A stretch of DNA of 39,840 nt from Synergistaceae bacterium UBA6101 (GCA_002428495.1 DIWR01000008.1:1-39840); one strand, 5' to 3'; positions 23,371-31,734 are shown, counted from the stretch's first letter. A program made the numbers and translations. Notes: generated from the letters alone by a model not told the origin.

Positions 23371-24191
23371 AGTTTTTTCCTTATCTCCCCAATGTCTGAT
23401 CTAGTCGATCCGGGTATGATGCCGCTCTTTACAAGCTCTTCTTTGAGCACAGCTACAGGTGGTTTTGCAAAACCCATATCCTTTAGTTCATTCTCCGATA
23501 TGGACAAAAAATTCTCTGTTTTTCCCTGCCATGATATTTGACCATCTGTTATTACAACCGTCCTGTCAGAGTTAAGTATCTCGTCAAGCCTGTGCGTGAC
23601 CTGCACGATAGTACAACCGGAACTATGCTCTCTTTTGATCAGGTCAAGAAAACTTTTTCTCGATGCAGGATCCAGCATAGACATCGCTTCATCCAGCAAA
23701 AGCGAGCCGGGTCTTATCGCAAATACTCCGGCAAGCGCCAGCCTCTGCTTCTGACCTCCTGAGAGTGAAGATACTGCGTGTTTTCTTTTTTCCCAAAGTC
23801 CGACACTAATAAGAGCCTCTTTTACTCTGATTTTTATCTCATCAGATCGCAACCCAAGATTTTCCGGTCCAAAAGCCGTGTCTTCTTCGACCACAGATGC
23901 GACTATCTGATCTTCGGGGTTTTGGAATACTATAGAAACTTTTGACCTTATCAACGCAACACTCTTTGTTTCATTTGTGTTTATCCCGTCAATAAAACAG
24001 CAGCCCTGCGATGGTAGCAGCAGGGCATTGAACAATTTCAGCAAAGTAGATTTCCCCGACCCATTAGGTCCGAGAAGTGCGATCCACTCGCCGGCGCGGA
24101 TTTCCAGATCTATGCCTTTAAGGACTTTTTTTTCATTGTCCGGATACTGGAACTCCGCGCCCTTGAGATAAAGGGTCGTACCTGAACTCAT
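23355..24191 (-). CDS. ecfA1: ECF transporter ATP-binding protein EcfA1
   Basis: This first ABC ATPase of the ECF module has 278 residues. It shows Walker A GPNGSGKST, the signature LSGGQKQRLALAG, Walker B LLLDEAMSMLDP and the switch histidine in QVTHRLDE. The Walker B end DEAMSMLD differs from the more common DEATSMLD by one residue that does not touch catalysis. The ATG at 24191 (MSSGTTLYLKG) lies 4 nt after rplQ and has no good ribosome site, so it is likely translated by coupling. The frame stays open upstream into rplQ, but that part does not match an ATPase. It begins the ECF-truA tail of the ribosomal supercluster. Confidence 0.93.
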   Translation of the reverse strand: MSSGTTLYLKGAEFQYPDNEKKVLKGIDLEIRAGEWIALLGPNGSGKSTLLKLFNALLLPSQGCCFIDGINTNETKSVALIRSKVSIVFQNPEDQIVASVVEEDTAFGPENLGLRSDEIKIRVKEALISVGLWEKRKHAVSSLSGGQKQRLALAGVFAIRPGSLLLDEAMSMLDPASRKSFLDLIKREHSSGCTIVQVTHRLDEILNSDRTVVITDGQISWQGKTENFLSISENELKDMGFAKPPVAVLKEELVKSGIIPGSTRSDIGEIRKKLCLLQ

Positions 24192-24195
24192 TAAA

Positions 24196-24549
24196 TTATT
24201 CGACCAGCTGTATAACCGCCATCTCGGAAGCATCGCCGACACGGGCGCCAAGTTTTACGATCCTTGTATAGCCGCCGTTGCGGTCAGCATATTTGGGTCC
24301 AAGTTCATTGAAAAGCTTTGTTACAGCCTCTTTATGCGGCAAGCGTGCCACGACAAGACGACGGTCGTTGATGGTGCCTGATTTAGCCTTTGTAATAAGC
24401 TTCTCGGCTACTCTGCGAACTTCCTTTGCCCTGGTCGTTGTAGTCACAATGCTGCCCTCAATGAAGAGACTGGCTGCCATATTGCCAAGCATGGCCCACC
24501 TATGGGAGCTGCAGCGTCCCAACCGCCTTGTTGTAACGCGGTGTCTCAT
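24196..24549 (-). CDS. rplQ: 50S ribosomal protein L17
   Basis: L17 binds 23S rRNA near the exit tunnel. The 117-residue protein shows the family N-terminus MRHRVTTRRLGRCSSHRWAM and the C-terminal GGYTRIVKLGARVGDASEMA block. The ATG directly follows the rpoA stop codon (TAAATG), with AAGGAGG coded by the last rpoA codons, so the two are coupled. It ends the alpha operon and is followed after 4 nt by ecfA1. Confidence 0.97.
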   Translation of the reverse strand: MRHRVTTRRLGRCSSHRWAMLGNMAASLFIEGSIVTTTTRAKEVRRVAEKLITKAKSGTINDRRLVVARLPHKEAVTKLFNELGPKYADRNGGYTRIVKLGARVGDASEMAVIQLVE

Positions 24550-25611
24550 TTAATTTTCCTCCTTTTGTTTCTCTTCATTCGTTTCGGCGATATCGTCTAA
24601 AGGGGTACTAATGTCACCGCTTAGATTCAAATCGAATTTTAAAAGTTTCTCTTCTATTTCCCTGAGCGATATCTTGCCTAGGTTGCGTATCTTGAGAAGG
24701 TCTTCCCTTGTTCTTGAAACCAGTTCACCTATCACATGAACTCCGCCGCGAAGAAGACAATTCTCGCTGCGAACGGAAAGTTCAAGATCACGGACCGGTC
24801 TTGAGTATATTGAATTCTCACCCATTGGGAAGCCAGCCATTACAGGCTGTTTTTCGAAACCTGAGGCACCGGAATGGACTTTTGTGTTTTCCTCGCCTTT
24901 GATTATCTCTTCAAGTGCGCTGCTGCCCGGGCCTGCCAGTGAATCCACTATCGAAGAATAGTATCCTTTGAGGATCCTGCTGGCCTGAATAACAGCCGAC
25001 TCAGGAGAAACTACTCCGTTCGTCCATATTTCAAGCGTAAGACTGTCATAGTCAGTTCTCTGCCCCATCCGCTTGTCCTGGATGTCATACTTTACTCTTT
25101 TTACAGGTGAATAAAGCGCATCTGTCTGAAGAGCATCGACAGGCAGATAGGAGGCGCGGGGACGGTCTATCGGCACATATCCTGTCCCTGTGCCTACATA
25201 AAGGTCCATGATCAAAGTAGAACCCTCTTCAAGAGTGCAAATATATGCTTCAGGATCCGGGAATTCCACTTCGCTGTCCGGTTCGATATCTGCAGCTGTG
25301 ATCGCTTTGGGGCCCTTTACTTCAAGCCTGAGTGTAGTTACAGCTGAAGAGTGACAGCGTACCGGTATATGTTTAAGGTTTACCAGAAGCTCAATGACAT
25401 CCTCTTTTACACCTGGGACAGTACTGAACTCGTGGAGAACCCCCTCAATACGCACAGCAACAATAGCAGCACCACTGATAGAAGAGAGCAGAACTCTGCG
25501 AAGCGAGTTGCCGAGAGTTACCCCATAGCCAATCTCTAATGGCTCAATGGTAATTTTGCCGTATGACGGGGTGGATTCCTGTACTATGATCTCATGGCGA
25601 TCATGCTCCAT
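24550..25611 (-). CDS. rpoA: RNA polymerase alpha subunit
   Basis: The alpha subunit dimerises to start core polymerase assembly and its C-terminal domain touches promoter UP elements and activators. The 353-residue protein has the N-terminal assembly domain (EPLEIGYGVTLGNSLRRVLL, then GPKAITAADI) and a C-terminal helix-hairpin-helix domain (ISLREIEEKL). A long linker lies between them and the C-terminus is acidic and Lys-rich. It is slightly longer than the usual 314-330. The ATG at 25611 is preferred over a GTG at 25623, because the GGGGGAG ribosome site lies between them. Confidence 0.97.
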   Translation of the reverse strand: MEHDRHEIIVQESTPSYGKITIEPLEIGYGVTLGNSLRRVLLSSISGAAIVAVRIEGVLHEFSTVPGVKEDVIELLVNLKHIPVRCHSSAVTTLRLEVKGPKAITAADIEPDSEVEFPDPEAYICTLEEGSTLIMDLYVGTGTGYVPIDRPRASYLPVDALQTDALYSPVKRVKYDIQDKRMGQRTDYDSLTLEIWTNGVVSPESAVIQASRILKGYYSSIVDSLAGPGSSALEEIIKGEENTKVHSGASGFEKQPVMAGFPMGENSIYSRPVRDLELSVRSENCLLRGGVHVIGELVSRTREDLLKIRNLGKISLREIEEKLLKFDLNLSGDISTPLDDIAETNEEKQKEEN

Positions 25612-25634
25612 ATTCTCCCCCACCTTTCGTTTCC

Positions 25635-26261
25635 CTAACGGGCATAGAATTCAACAACGAGCTGTTCGTTTACAGGTACTTCAATCTGCTCGCGAATTGG
25701 CACTGTCAGCACATTGCCGGTCATGGAATCAGAATTGAAGGAGAGCCACGCAGGAATGCTGCGTACTGCAGCTGCTTCAGAATTTTCCTTCAAAAGGACA
25801 ACATCTCTGCTTCCCTCAGCAACAGCTAAAACATCTCCGGGTTTAAGAAGAGCGCTGGGGATGTCGAGCTTGCGTCCATTAACCGTGAAATGTCCGTGAG
25901 CGACCAGCTGCCTTGCCTGGCTCCTGCTGACTCCAAAGCCAAGACGATAAACAATATTGTCTATGCGGCGCTCAAGGAGCTGCAGGAAGTTATGCCCTGT
26001 CTGTCCTGCAAGCTTGGTTGCCTTTTCATAAACTGCGCTGAACTGAGACTCGTTAAGTCCGTAAAAACGACGGAGTTTCTGTTTTTCTCTCAGACGGAGC
26101 CCATATTCGCTCATTTTGCCGCGGCGGGTACCATGCTGACCCGGCCTTGAATTACGCTTTGTAAGACCGCACTTCTCTGTATAACAGCGGTCTCCCTTAA
26201 GAAAGAGCTTCGTCCCCTCTGCTCGGCAAAGCCTGCAGACAGGTCCTGTGTATCTGCTCAT
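25635..26261 (-). CDS. rpsD: 30S ribosomal protein S4, zinc-binding form
   Basis: S4 is a primary binder of 16S rRNA and begins 30S assembly. The 208-residue protein carries the cysteine set C9, C12, C26 and C31 near its N-terminus, so it is the zinc-binding (C+) form. It also has the S4 RNA-binding domain (RRIDNIVYRLGFGVSRSQARQLVAHGHFTVNG region). Like S4 in other bacteria it may repress translation of its own operon, but no leader structure was identified. It lies between rpsK and rpoA. Confidence 0.97.
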   Translation of the reverse strand: MSRYTGPVCRLCRAEGTKLFLKGDRCYTEKCGLTKRNSRPGQHGTRRGKMSEYGLRLREKQKLRRFYGLNESQFSAVYEKATKLAGQTGHNFLQLLERRIDNIVYRLGFGVSRSQARQLVAHGHFTVNGRKLDIPSALLKPGDVLAVAEGSRDVVLLKENSEAAAVRSIPAWLSFNSDSMTGNVLTVPIREQIEVPVNEQLVVEFYAR

Positions 26262-26286
26262 ACCAGTCTATTACCTCCTTCGTAGC

Positions 26287-26679
26287 CTACACGCGGCGCC
26301 GCTTAGGCGGGCGGCAGCCATTGTGCGGGATAGGGGTCGCATCTTTGATCACATTGACCTGAAGGCCGGCAGCCTGAAGTGAACGGATCGCAGATTCACG
26401 GCCTGGTCCCGGACCCTTTACAATAACATCGATCTCAACTACTCCGTTATCCTGAGCAACCTTTGCTGCCTGGGCAGCTGACATCTGAGCTGCGTAAGGC
26501 GTAGATTTACGAGTGCCTTTGAAACCAACGTTTCCACCAGAAGCCCAGGAAAGCGCATTCCCCTGCTTATCTGTAAGCGTGACTATGGTGTTGTTGAATG
26601 TTGAAAAAATATGTGCAACGCCATAGCTTACATTTTTTCTTTCTTTACGTTTACGACTACGCTGTACGCGTTTTGCCAC
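26287..26679 (-). CDS. rpsK: 30S ribosomal protein S11
   Basis: S11 sits on the 30S platform near the Shine-Dalgarno helix. The 130-residue protein shows HIFSTFNNTIVTLTDKQGN, SAAQAAKVAQDNGV and the C-terminal IPHNGCRPPKRRRV end. The start is a GTG with GGAGG 9 nt upstream. It follows rpsM by 25 nt. Confidence 0.97.
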   Translation of the reverse strand: MAKRVQRSRKRKERKNVSYGVAHIFSTFNNTIVTLTDKQGNALSWASGGNVGFKGTRKSTPYAAQMSAAQAAKVAQDNGVVEIDVIVKGPGPGRESAIRSLQAAGLQVNVIKDATPIPHNGCRPPKRRRV

Positions 26680-26704
26680 CTTTTATTCCCTCCTTGGTCA
26701 AGCC

Positions 26705-27082
26705 TTATTTCGTGGCTTTTTTCTTGCCTGCAACAGTCCTCTTGGGGCCTTTGCGTGTGCGGGCATTTGTCTTGGTCCTCTGACCGCGGACAGGAAGACC
26801 CTGACGATGTCTGAGTCCACGGTAGCAACCGATATCCATGAGACGCTTGATGTTCATTGCTATCTCACGGCGAAGGTCACCTTCAACCTTATGATTGTTT
26901 TCAAGCTCAGCACGCAGCTTCTGCTCTTCCTCTTCAGTAAGGTCTTTTACCCTCGTGTTTGGGTTGATGCCTGTAGTTGTGATTATCTGCTGTGCAACTG
27001 CCGGACCTACTCCGAAAATGTAGGTAAGGGCTATCTCGATTCTCTTCTCACGCGGCAGGTCGACGCCGGCTATACGAGCCAT
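26705..27082 (-). CDS. rpsM: 30S ribosomal protein S13
   Basis: S13 lies in the 30S head and contacts tRNA and the 50S subunit. The 125-residue protein has MARIAGVDLPREKRIEIALT, the helix-turn-helix-like middle and the basic C-terminal GLPVRGQRTKTNARTRKGP tail. The ATG at 27082 uses an AAGGAGG ribosome site formed by the last codons of rpmJ, so it is coupled to L36. Confidence 0.97.
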   Translation of the reverse strand: MARIAGVDLPREKRIEIALTYIFGVGPAVAQQIITTTGINPNTRVKDLTEEEEQKLRAELENNHKVEGDLRREIAMNIKRLMDIGCYRGLRHRQGLPVRGQRTKTNARTRKGPKRTVAGKKKATK

Positions 27083-27086
27083 CCTG

Positions 27087-27212
27087 CTACCTCCTTGCTC
27101 CCTGGCGCTGTTTATGACGCGGATTCCTGCTACAAATCACGCGTACAACACCATGGCGTTTGATTATCCTGCAATACTCACAAATTGTCTTTACTGACGG
27201 TCTTACTTTCAT
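27087..27212 (-). CDS. rpmJ: 50S ribosomal protein L36, zinc-binding form
   Basis: Direct translation gives a 41-residue protein, MKVRPSVKTICEYCRIIKRH continuing to HKQRQGARR. It has the zinc ligands C11, C14, C27 and H33 of the C+ form. The usual length is 37; the extra GARR at the C-terminus is encoded by the bases that serve as the Shine-Dalgarno site of rpsM (AAGGAGG over the last codons). AAGGAGG also precedes its own ATG. It lies between infA and rpsM, the normal place. Confidence 0.97.
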   Translation of the reverse strand: MKVRPSVKTICEYCRIIKRHGVVRVICSRNPRHKQRQGARR

Positions 27213-27236
27213 TAATGCAGACCTCCTTGAGAAATA

Positions 27237-27254
27237 CTGAAAATCCCTTTTCAG
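27237..27254 (-). repeat. Small hairpin in the infA-rpmJ gap
   Basis: CTGAAAA (27237-27243) and TTTTCAG (27248-27254) form a perfect 7-bp stem around a 4-nt loop. It sits in the 64-nt gap between infA and rpmJ, one of the longest gaps inside the supercluster. On the minus strand the downstream sequence is TATTTCTC, so any terminator would be weak; it may be a processing site. Confidence 0.4.
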
Positions 27255-27276
27255 GAACTAAAACCAAAATTAATTA

Positions 27277-27495
27277 CTATTTGTATCTGTATGTGATCCG
27301 CCCGCGTGTAAGGTCATAGGGCGAAAGCTGCAGCAATACACGATCTCCCGGAAGAATCCTTATAAAATGCATTCGCATTTTTCCAGAAACGTGAGCCAGT
27401 ATCTTGTGGCCATTCTCCAGTTCTACCTGGAACATGGCGTTGGGCAGTGGCTCCACTACCTTGCCTTTTACTTCAATTACTTCTTCTTTGGCCAT
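27277..27495 (-). CDS. infA: Translation initiation factor IF-1
   Basis: IF-1 blocks the A site and helps IF-2 and IF-3 during initiation. The 72-residue protein is a single S1/OB-fold domain with the family sequence KVVEPLPNAMFQVELENGHK, SGKMRMHFIRILPGDRV and SPYDLTRGRITYRYK. The ATG has GAGG 7 nt upstream. It follows the KOW gene by 9 nt and precedes rpmJ. Confidence 0.97.
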   Translation of the reverse strand: MAKEEVIEVKGKVVEPLPNAMFQVELENGHKILAHVSGKMRMHFIRILPGDRVLLQLSPYDLTRGRITYRYK

Positions 27496-27504
27496 GCAGT
27501 AGCC

Positions 27505-27825
27505 TCAACCTCCCTGTCTCCAAGATGTGTCGCTGTTATCCAGAATCGCGGAAACCTTCTGTATCAACCAGCCGTTGTCCAGAGGTTTCCCGCCAGCAAC
27601 ACGCCCAGCCACATCTTCGAGATTCATTAGTGTCCTTTGAAGGTGTTTCACGTTCTTTTTTTTAGGCTTCCCGACAAAGTAGCTGCTGCCGTCAGCTATG
27701 AATACCCGTGTCTCACTTTCAATTCCCACCACTACAAAAAACTTTCCTTTGTTCTTTCCTCGGCGCACAAAGACCACATCGCCTGTTTCCAGAGCCCCTT
27801 CCTGTAAGTCAGGGGTCACTCCCAT
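27505..27825 (-). CDS. KOW-domain RNA-binding protein, L14e-like
   Basis: This 106-residue protein has an N-terminal KOW-type segment (GDVVFVRRGKNKGKFFVVVG, about 16-35) resembling archaeal/eukaryotic ribosomal protein L14e, followed by a Lys-rich middle and a helical C-terminus. Homologues of this kind are found between map and infA in Clostridia. They are thought to bind RNA, perhaps the ribosome, but are not universal. The ATG at 27825 overlaps the map stop codon by 10 nt, so it is coupled to map. Start choice is moderately sure because the N-terminal 12 residues are not typical of the domain. Confidence 0.85.
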   Translation of the reverse strand: MGVTPDLQEGALETGDVVFVRRGKNKGKFFVVVGIESETRVFIADGSSYFVGKPKKKNVKHLQRTLMNLEDVAGRVAGGKPLDNGWLIQKVSAILDNSDTSWRQGG

Positions 27826-28586
27826 GGCGTAAGTATCTCCACACCGTCAGCGGTAACAAGAAGGCTGTGCTCAAAATGAGCGGCATCGCTGCCGTCAGCT
27901 GTGACTACAGTCCAGTTGTCAGAAAGGTTTTTCACTTCTTCTGATCCTGACATGACCATCGGCTCAACACAGAAGGTCATTCCGGCCTTTAAAGTGATCC
28001 CGTTGCCGGGCTTTCCGTAATTGGGCACCTGTGGAGCTTCATGGAGTCTGCGTCCTATGCCGTGTCCGGCGTAATCTCTCACAAGACCAAAGCCAGACGG
28101 GATCACAAGGTTTTCAATAGCATATCCTATGTCTCCAAGCGTTGCACCTACTCTTACTTCGTTGACTCCCCTGTGCAGTGACTCAAGAGTGATATCGAGC
28201 AGCCGCTGCCGATCTTCACTTATTTTGCCAACTGCATAGGTACAGGCCGCATCTCCAAAAAAACCATTATAGGATGCTCCTGTGTCAATGCTGATGATAT
28301 CGCCCTCCTGAAGCACTCTTTCTCTGGAAGGGATCCCATGCACTATCTCATCATTCACAGAGGCACAGATAGTACCGGGAAAGGGGATGGATACCCATGG
28401 GACCTTGTAGCCTTTGAACGCAGGTTTTGCGTTCTCCTTTAAAACAAGAGCCTCCGCCGCCTGGTCCAGAGTATAGGTGTCAACACCCGGTTTGACCATG
28501 TCTTTCATAAGTCTAAGCATATCAGCGACAATACGTCCGGCATGGCGCATCTTTGCAAGATCACGATCACTTTTAAAAGTAATCAT
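27816..28586 (-). CDS. map: Type I methionine aminopeptidase
   Basis: Map removes the initiator methionine from new proteins. The 256-residue enzyme has the M24 'pita-bread' fold with all metal ligands: D101, D112, H175, E208 and E239, plus the substrate histidine H83. Motifs GHGIGRRLHE and CVEPMV are clear. No N-terminal zinc extension is present, so it is subtype Ia. Its ATG overlaps the adk stop codon in an ATGA, and its own stop overlaps the KOW gene start. Confidence 0.96.
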   Translation of the reverse strand: MITFKSDRDLAKMRHAGRIVADMLRLMKDMVKPGVDTYTLDQAAEALVLKENAKPAFKGYKVPWVSIPFPGTICASVNDEIVHGIPSRERVLQEGDIISIDTGASYNGFFGDAACTYAVGKISEDRQRLLDITLESLHRGVNEVRVGATLGDIGYAIENLVIPSGFGLVRDYAGHGIGRRLHEAPQVPNYGKPGNGITLKAGMTFCVEPMVMSGSEEVKNLSDNWTVVTADGSDAAHFEHSLLVTADGVEILTPWE

Positions 28587-29233
28587 TTACCTGTACCCTT
28601 CATTTTTTCAAGAAGCTTCAGGACAACATCCTTTCCACCGGCTGCATCAACCGAAACAAGAACATCTTTGTTGCGGTAATAATCGATCAAAGGCGCGGTC
28701 TGTTCGTGGAAGACGGTAAGGCGGTTGCGAATAACGCTTTCTTTGTCGTCATTGCGCTGAATTACTTCTCCGCCGCACTTATCACAGACTCCTTCGACCT
28801 TTGCCGGTTTAAAGACTGTATTATAAATCTCACCGCAAGATTTGCATACTCTTCTTGTGGTAAGCCTCTGCACAACGATCTCATCATCCACGTCAAGCTG
28901 GATCACTGCATCAAGTGAAATGCTGAGTTTTTCCAAAATCAAATCAAGTGCTTCAGCCTGAGGCCTGGTCCTCGGAAATCCATCCAGCAGGAACCCGTCC
29001 TTACAGTCAGGCTCAACCAGCCTTGACTCTACCATGGCAACGATCACTTCATCAGGGACAAGCTTTCCGGATTCCATATATCCCTTTGCATTTCTGCCAA
29101 GGTCGGTATCCGCTTTAACATTGGCCCTGAGTATATCTCCGGTCGATATGTGGGCAATAGGATATTTCTGCCTGATGCTCTCAGCCTGAGTCCCTTTTCC
29201 TGAGCCGGGTGCTCCGATCAGTATGATCCGCAT
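28583..29233 (-). CDS. adk: Adenylate kinase, zinc-lid form
   Basis: Adk interconverts ATP + AMP and 2 ADP. The 216-residue protein has the P-loop GAPGSGKGT (8-15), the AMP-binding DGFPRTRPQAE and a long LID domain with the zinc cysteines C130, C133, C150 and C153. It is therefore the long, zinc-bearing type found in Gram-positive and many anaerobic bacteria. The ATG at 29233 has GGAGG 6 nt upstream; a GTG one codon before is less likely. It lies between secY and map in the usual spc-operon order. Confidence 0.96.
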   Translation of the reverse strand: MRIILIGAPGSGKGTQAESIRQKYPIAHISTGDILRANVKADTDLGRNAKGYMESGKLVPDEVIVAMVESRLVEPDCKDGFLLDGFPRTRPQAEALDLILEKLSISLDAVIQLDVDDEIVVQRLTTRRVCKSCGEIYNTVFKPAKVEGVCDKCGGEVIQRNDDKESVIRNRLTVFHEQTAPLIDYYRNKDVLVSVDAAGGKDVVLKLLEKMKGTGK

Positions 29234-29247
29234 CACATACCTCCGAA

Positions 29248-30543
29248 TTAGAGTCTCAGAAGGCCGCCTGACTTACCTCCGCGGCGCTTCAGGATCCCTT
29301 CATAATGACGCATTATAAGCTGTCCCTCTATCTGATGTACAGTATCAAGAGCAACACCAACAACGATTATTACGGCCGTTCCGCCAAAATAAAACGTGTT
29401 TATGTTCATAAGCCCTGTCATCATTGTCGGAACTACTGCAACTATCGCAAGTGCAACTGCGCCTCCGAGAGTAATGCGTCCCATTACCTTTTCGATGTAA
29501 TCTGTAGTAGGTCTTCCAGGGCGTATGCCGAGGATGAACCCGCCGTTTTTCTTCATGTTCGTTGATATGTCTTCCGGCTTGAAAACGACCGCCGTATAGA
29601 AATATGAGAAGAAAATTATCATCGCAACGTATAGGATAATATAAACGGGACTGCTCGGGCTGAATGCTTTCTGCACTACCTGAGCAAAACTATGCTGGAA
29701 AAGACCAGCTATCGTGTAGGGGAACAAAAGCACCGATGATGCGAAGATTATCGGTATGACTCCTGCTGTATTTACACGCAGAGGGATAAAACTGCTCTGC
29801 CCTCCATACATTTTGTTGCCTACCATACGCTTTGCATACTGCACAGGCAGACGTCTCTGGCCTTCCTGAAGCATTACACATCCGGCTACTACCGCAACCA
29901 TTACAGCAATTGCCATAAGTACGACCAGTATGTTCATTTCCCCAAGCCTTACCAGCGTAAAAGTCCTAATGATCGCTTCCGGTATCCTTACAACTATACC
30001 GGCAAAGATGAGAAGCGATATGCCGTTGCCTATGCCGTGGTCCGACATGACTTCACCAAGCCACATAACTGCAACAGCACCGGTGGTAAGCGTAACAGCG
30101 ACAAGCGCAATGTCCATCCAGCTGCCTGTAAATATACCTAGATTCCTGAGCCAGCCCGTCATTCCGACTGCCTGAATAAGTGCGAAGGCGATAGTACCGT
30201 AACGTGTGTACTGCACTACTTTCTTGCGCCCTTCTTCTCCCTCTTTCTGCATCTTTTCAAGGCTTGGTACAACTACTGCCAGCAACTGCATAACAATGCT
30301 TGCGTTGATGTAGGGAGTAACACCCAAAGCAAAAATACTGAATCTGCTTAGTGCTCCTCCGGCAAAGAGGTCCAGGAAACCTAAAACGCCGCCCTGCTCA
30401 AAAAGCTTTCCAAGAGCAGCAGCATCGACACCCGGTGTCGGCATGTGTGCTCCGAGTCTGTAGACGAACAATGCGGCAAGAGTAAAGAGTATCCGCCGCT
30501 TAAGGTCAGGCAGTCTGAAGGCATCCCGGAAGGAATCTAACAC
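29248..30543 (-). CDS. secY: Protein translocase channel subunit SecY
   Basis: SecY is the membrane pore of the Sec translocon. The 431-residue protein has ten hydrophobic helices and the family marks: the N-terminal RRILFTLAALFVYRLGAHMP, the plug region GVLGFLDLFAGGALSRFSIF, TPYINASIVMQLL and GTAVIIVVGVALDTVHQIE. The start is a GTG immediately after the rplO stop codon (TAAGTG), with GAGG close upstream, so translation is coupled to L15. Confidence 0.97.
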   Translation of the reverse strand: MLDSFRDAFRLPDLKRRILFTLAALFVYRLGAHMPTPGVDAAALGKLFEQGGVLGFLDLFAGGALSRFSIFALGVTPYINASIVMQLLAVVVPSLEKMQKEGEEGRKKVVQYTRYGTIAFALIQAVGMTGWLRNLGIFTGSWMDIALVAVTLTTGAVAVMWLGEVMSDHGIGNGISLLIFAGIVVRIPEAIIRTFTLVRLGEMNILVVLMAIAVMVAVVAGCVMLQEGQRRLPVQYAKRMVGNKMYGGQSSFIPLRVNTAGVIPIIFASSVLLFPYTIAGLFQHSFAQVVQKAFSPSSPVYIILYVAMIIFFSYFYTAVVFKPEDISTNMKKNGGFILGIRPGRPTTDYIEKVMGRITLGGAVALAIVAVVPTMMTGLMNINTFYFGGTAVIIVVGVALDTVHQIEGQLIMRHYEGILKRRGGKSGGLLRL

Positions 30544-30990
30544 TTAAATCACCTCGGCCTTTCCGCCAGCTGCTTCGATCTTGTTTGCAGCCGATGCGCT
30601 GTAGGCGTTAGCGTGCACTATAAGATTTTTTGATAGTTCACCGACACCGAGGATCTTTACTGGTTTGTCTGCACCGGATATAAGACGGAGAGCATAAAGG
30701 CCCTCTGCTGTAACTTCTGATCCGGCATCAAAACGTTCTTCAAGATCCGCAACGTTGACTATTTCATATCTGACGGCAAAACGGAAGTTGCTGAATCCGC
30801 GTTTTGGGATACGGCGTGCAAGAGGCATCTGGCCGCCTTCAAAGTTGGCCTTTATCGATACACCTGCTCTTGCCTTCTGTCCTTTATGCCCTTTGCCCGC
30901 GGTTTTGCCCTTACCGCTGCCCAGGCCCTGACCAAGACGTTTCTTCTTTTTACGTGAACCCTCTGCGGGACACAGTTCATGAAGATTCAT
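30544..30990 (-). CDS. rplO: 50S ribosomal protein L15
   Basis: L15 is a late assembly protein of the 50S subunit. The 148-residue protein has MNLHELCPAEGSRKKKKRLG, a Gly/Lys-rich N-terminal arm (GKGKTAGKGHKGQKARAG) and the globular C-terminal domain. It follows rpmD by 12 nt and its stop touches the secY start. Confidence 0.97.
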   Translation of the reverse strand: MNLHELCPAEGSRKKKKRLGQGLGSGKGKTAGKGHKGQKARAGVSIKANFEGGQMPLARRIPKRGFSNFRFAVRYEIVNVADLEERFDAGSEVTAEGLYALRLISGADKPVKILGVGELSKNLIVHANAYSASAANKIEAAGGKAEVI

Positions 30991-31002
30991 GTCAGTACCT
31001 CC

Positions 31003-31185
31003 CTATTCCTCTACAGTCCATTCCAACAGATGAGAGATCGAATTGACCATTCCCATGATCTGCGGAGAATCCTCGTGACAGACTATATCATTCAGCCTGT
31101 GAAAGCCAAGGGCCTTGATGATCCTCTCCTGACGGGGAGGGCGGCCGATTGTGCTTTTCTTCCACGTAATTGTTACTTTAGCCAT
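31003..31185 (-). CDS. rpmD: 50S ribosomal protein L30
   Basis: L30 is a small 50S protein. The 60-residue product shows KVTITWKKSTIGRPPRQERI, the family core, and DSPQIMGMVNSISHLL near the C-terminus. Length is normal for the bacterial form. It lies between rpsE and rplO. Confidence 0.96.
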   Translation of the reverse strand: MAKVTITWKKSTIGRPPRQERIIKALGFHRLNDIVCHEDSPQIMGMVNSISHLLEWTVEE

Positions 31186-31199
31186 TGTATATCAACCTC

Positions 31200-31718
31200 C
31201 TACGCTTCCTTGCGGTCTTTGCCGCGCAGCCTGCGGATCTCTTCAGGGGTCCTAAGGTTTTTTACTGCAGACATTGTTGCATAGGAAACATTGATCGGGT
31301 TTGAAGTTCTTCCGATGACCTTAGTCAGTATGTCCTTAACTCCGCCGAGTTCCACTATTGCACGCACAGCTCCGCCGGCAATAACGCCGGTTCCCGGTGC
31401 TGCGGGGCGAAGAAGGACTTCTGCTGCTCCAAACTTTCCGATTATAGGATGGGGGATAGTATGCCCAACCTTCTTAAGATCGATCATGTTCTTCTTAGCA
31501 TGCTCGATACCCTTGCGCATAGCCTCAGAAATTTCCTTGGCTTTCCCTATGCCAAGACCTACCTGACTGACGCCGTCTCCTACAACCACAAGAACGCTGA
31601 AACGGAAACGTTTTCCGCCTTTTACGACCTTGCTTACCCTGTTGATCGAGACTATGCGTTCTGAAAGCTCAAGGCCTCTGCTGCTATAGGTTTTATTACT
31701 GGATGTCTCTTTCGCCAC
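31200..31718 (-). CDS. rpsE: 30S ribosomal protein S5
   Basis: S5 supports decoding accuracy and mRNA unwinding at the entry channel. The 172-residue protein has the double-stranded RNA-binding domain (VVKGGKRFRFSVLVVVGDG) and the C-terminal glycine-rich RAIVELGGVKDILTKVIGR. The start is GTG with GGAGG upstream. It follows rplR by 16 nt. Confidence 0.97.
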   Translation of the reverse strand: MAKETSSNKTYSSRGLELSERIVSINRVSKVVKGGKRFRFSVLVVVGDGVSQVGLGIGKAKEISEAMRKGIEHAKKNMIDLKKVGHTIPHPIIGKFGAAEVLLRPAAPGTGVIAGGAVRAIVELGGVKDILTKVIGRTSNPINVSYATMSAVKNLRTPEEIRRLRGKDRKEA

Positions 31719-31734
31719 GTTTCTCTGCCTCCTC

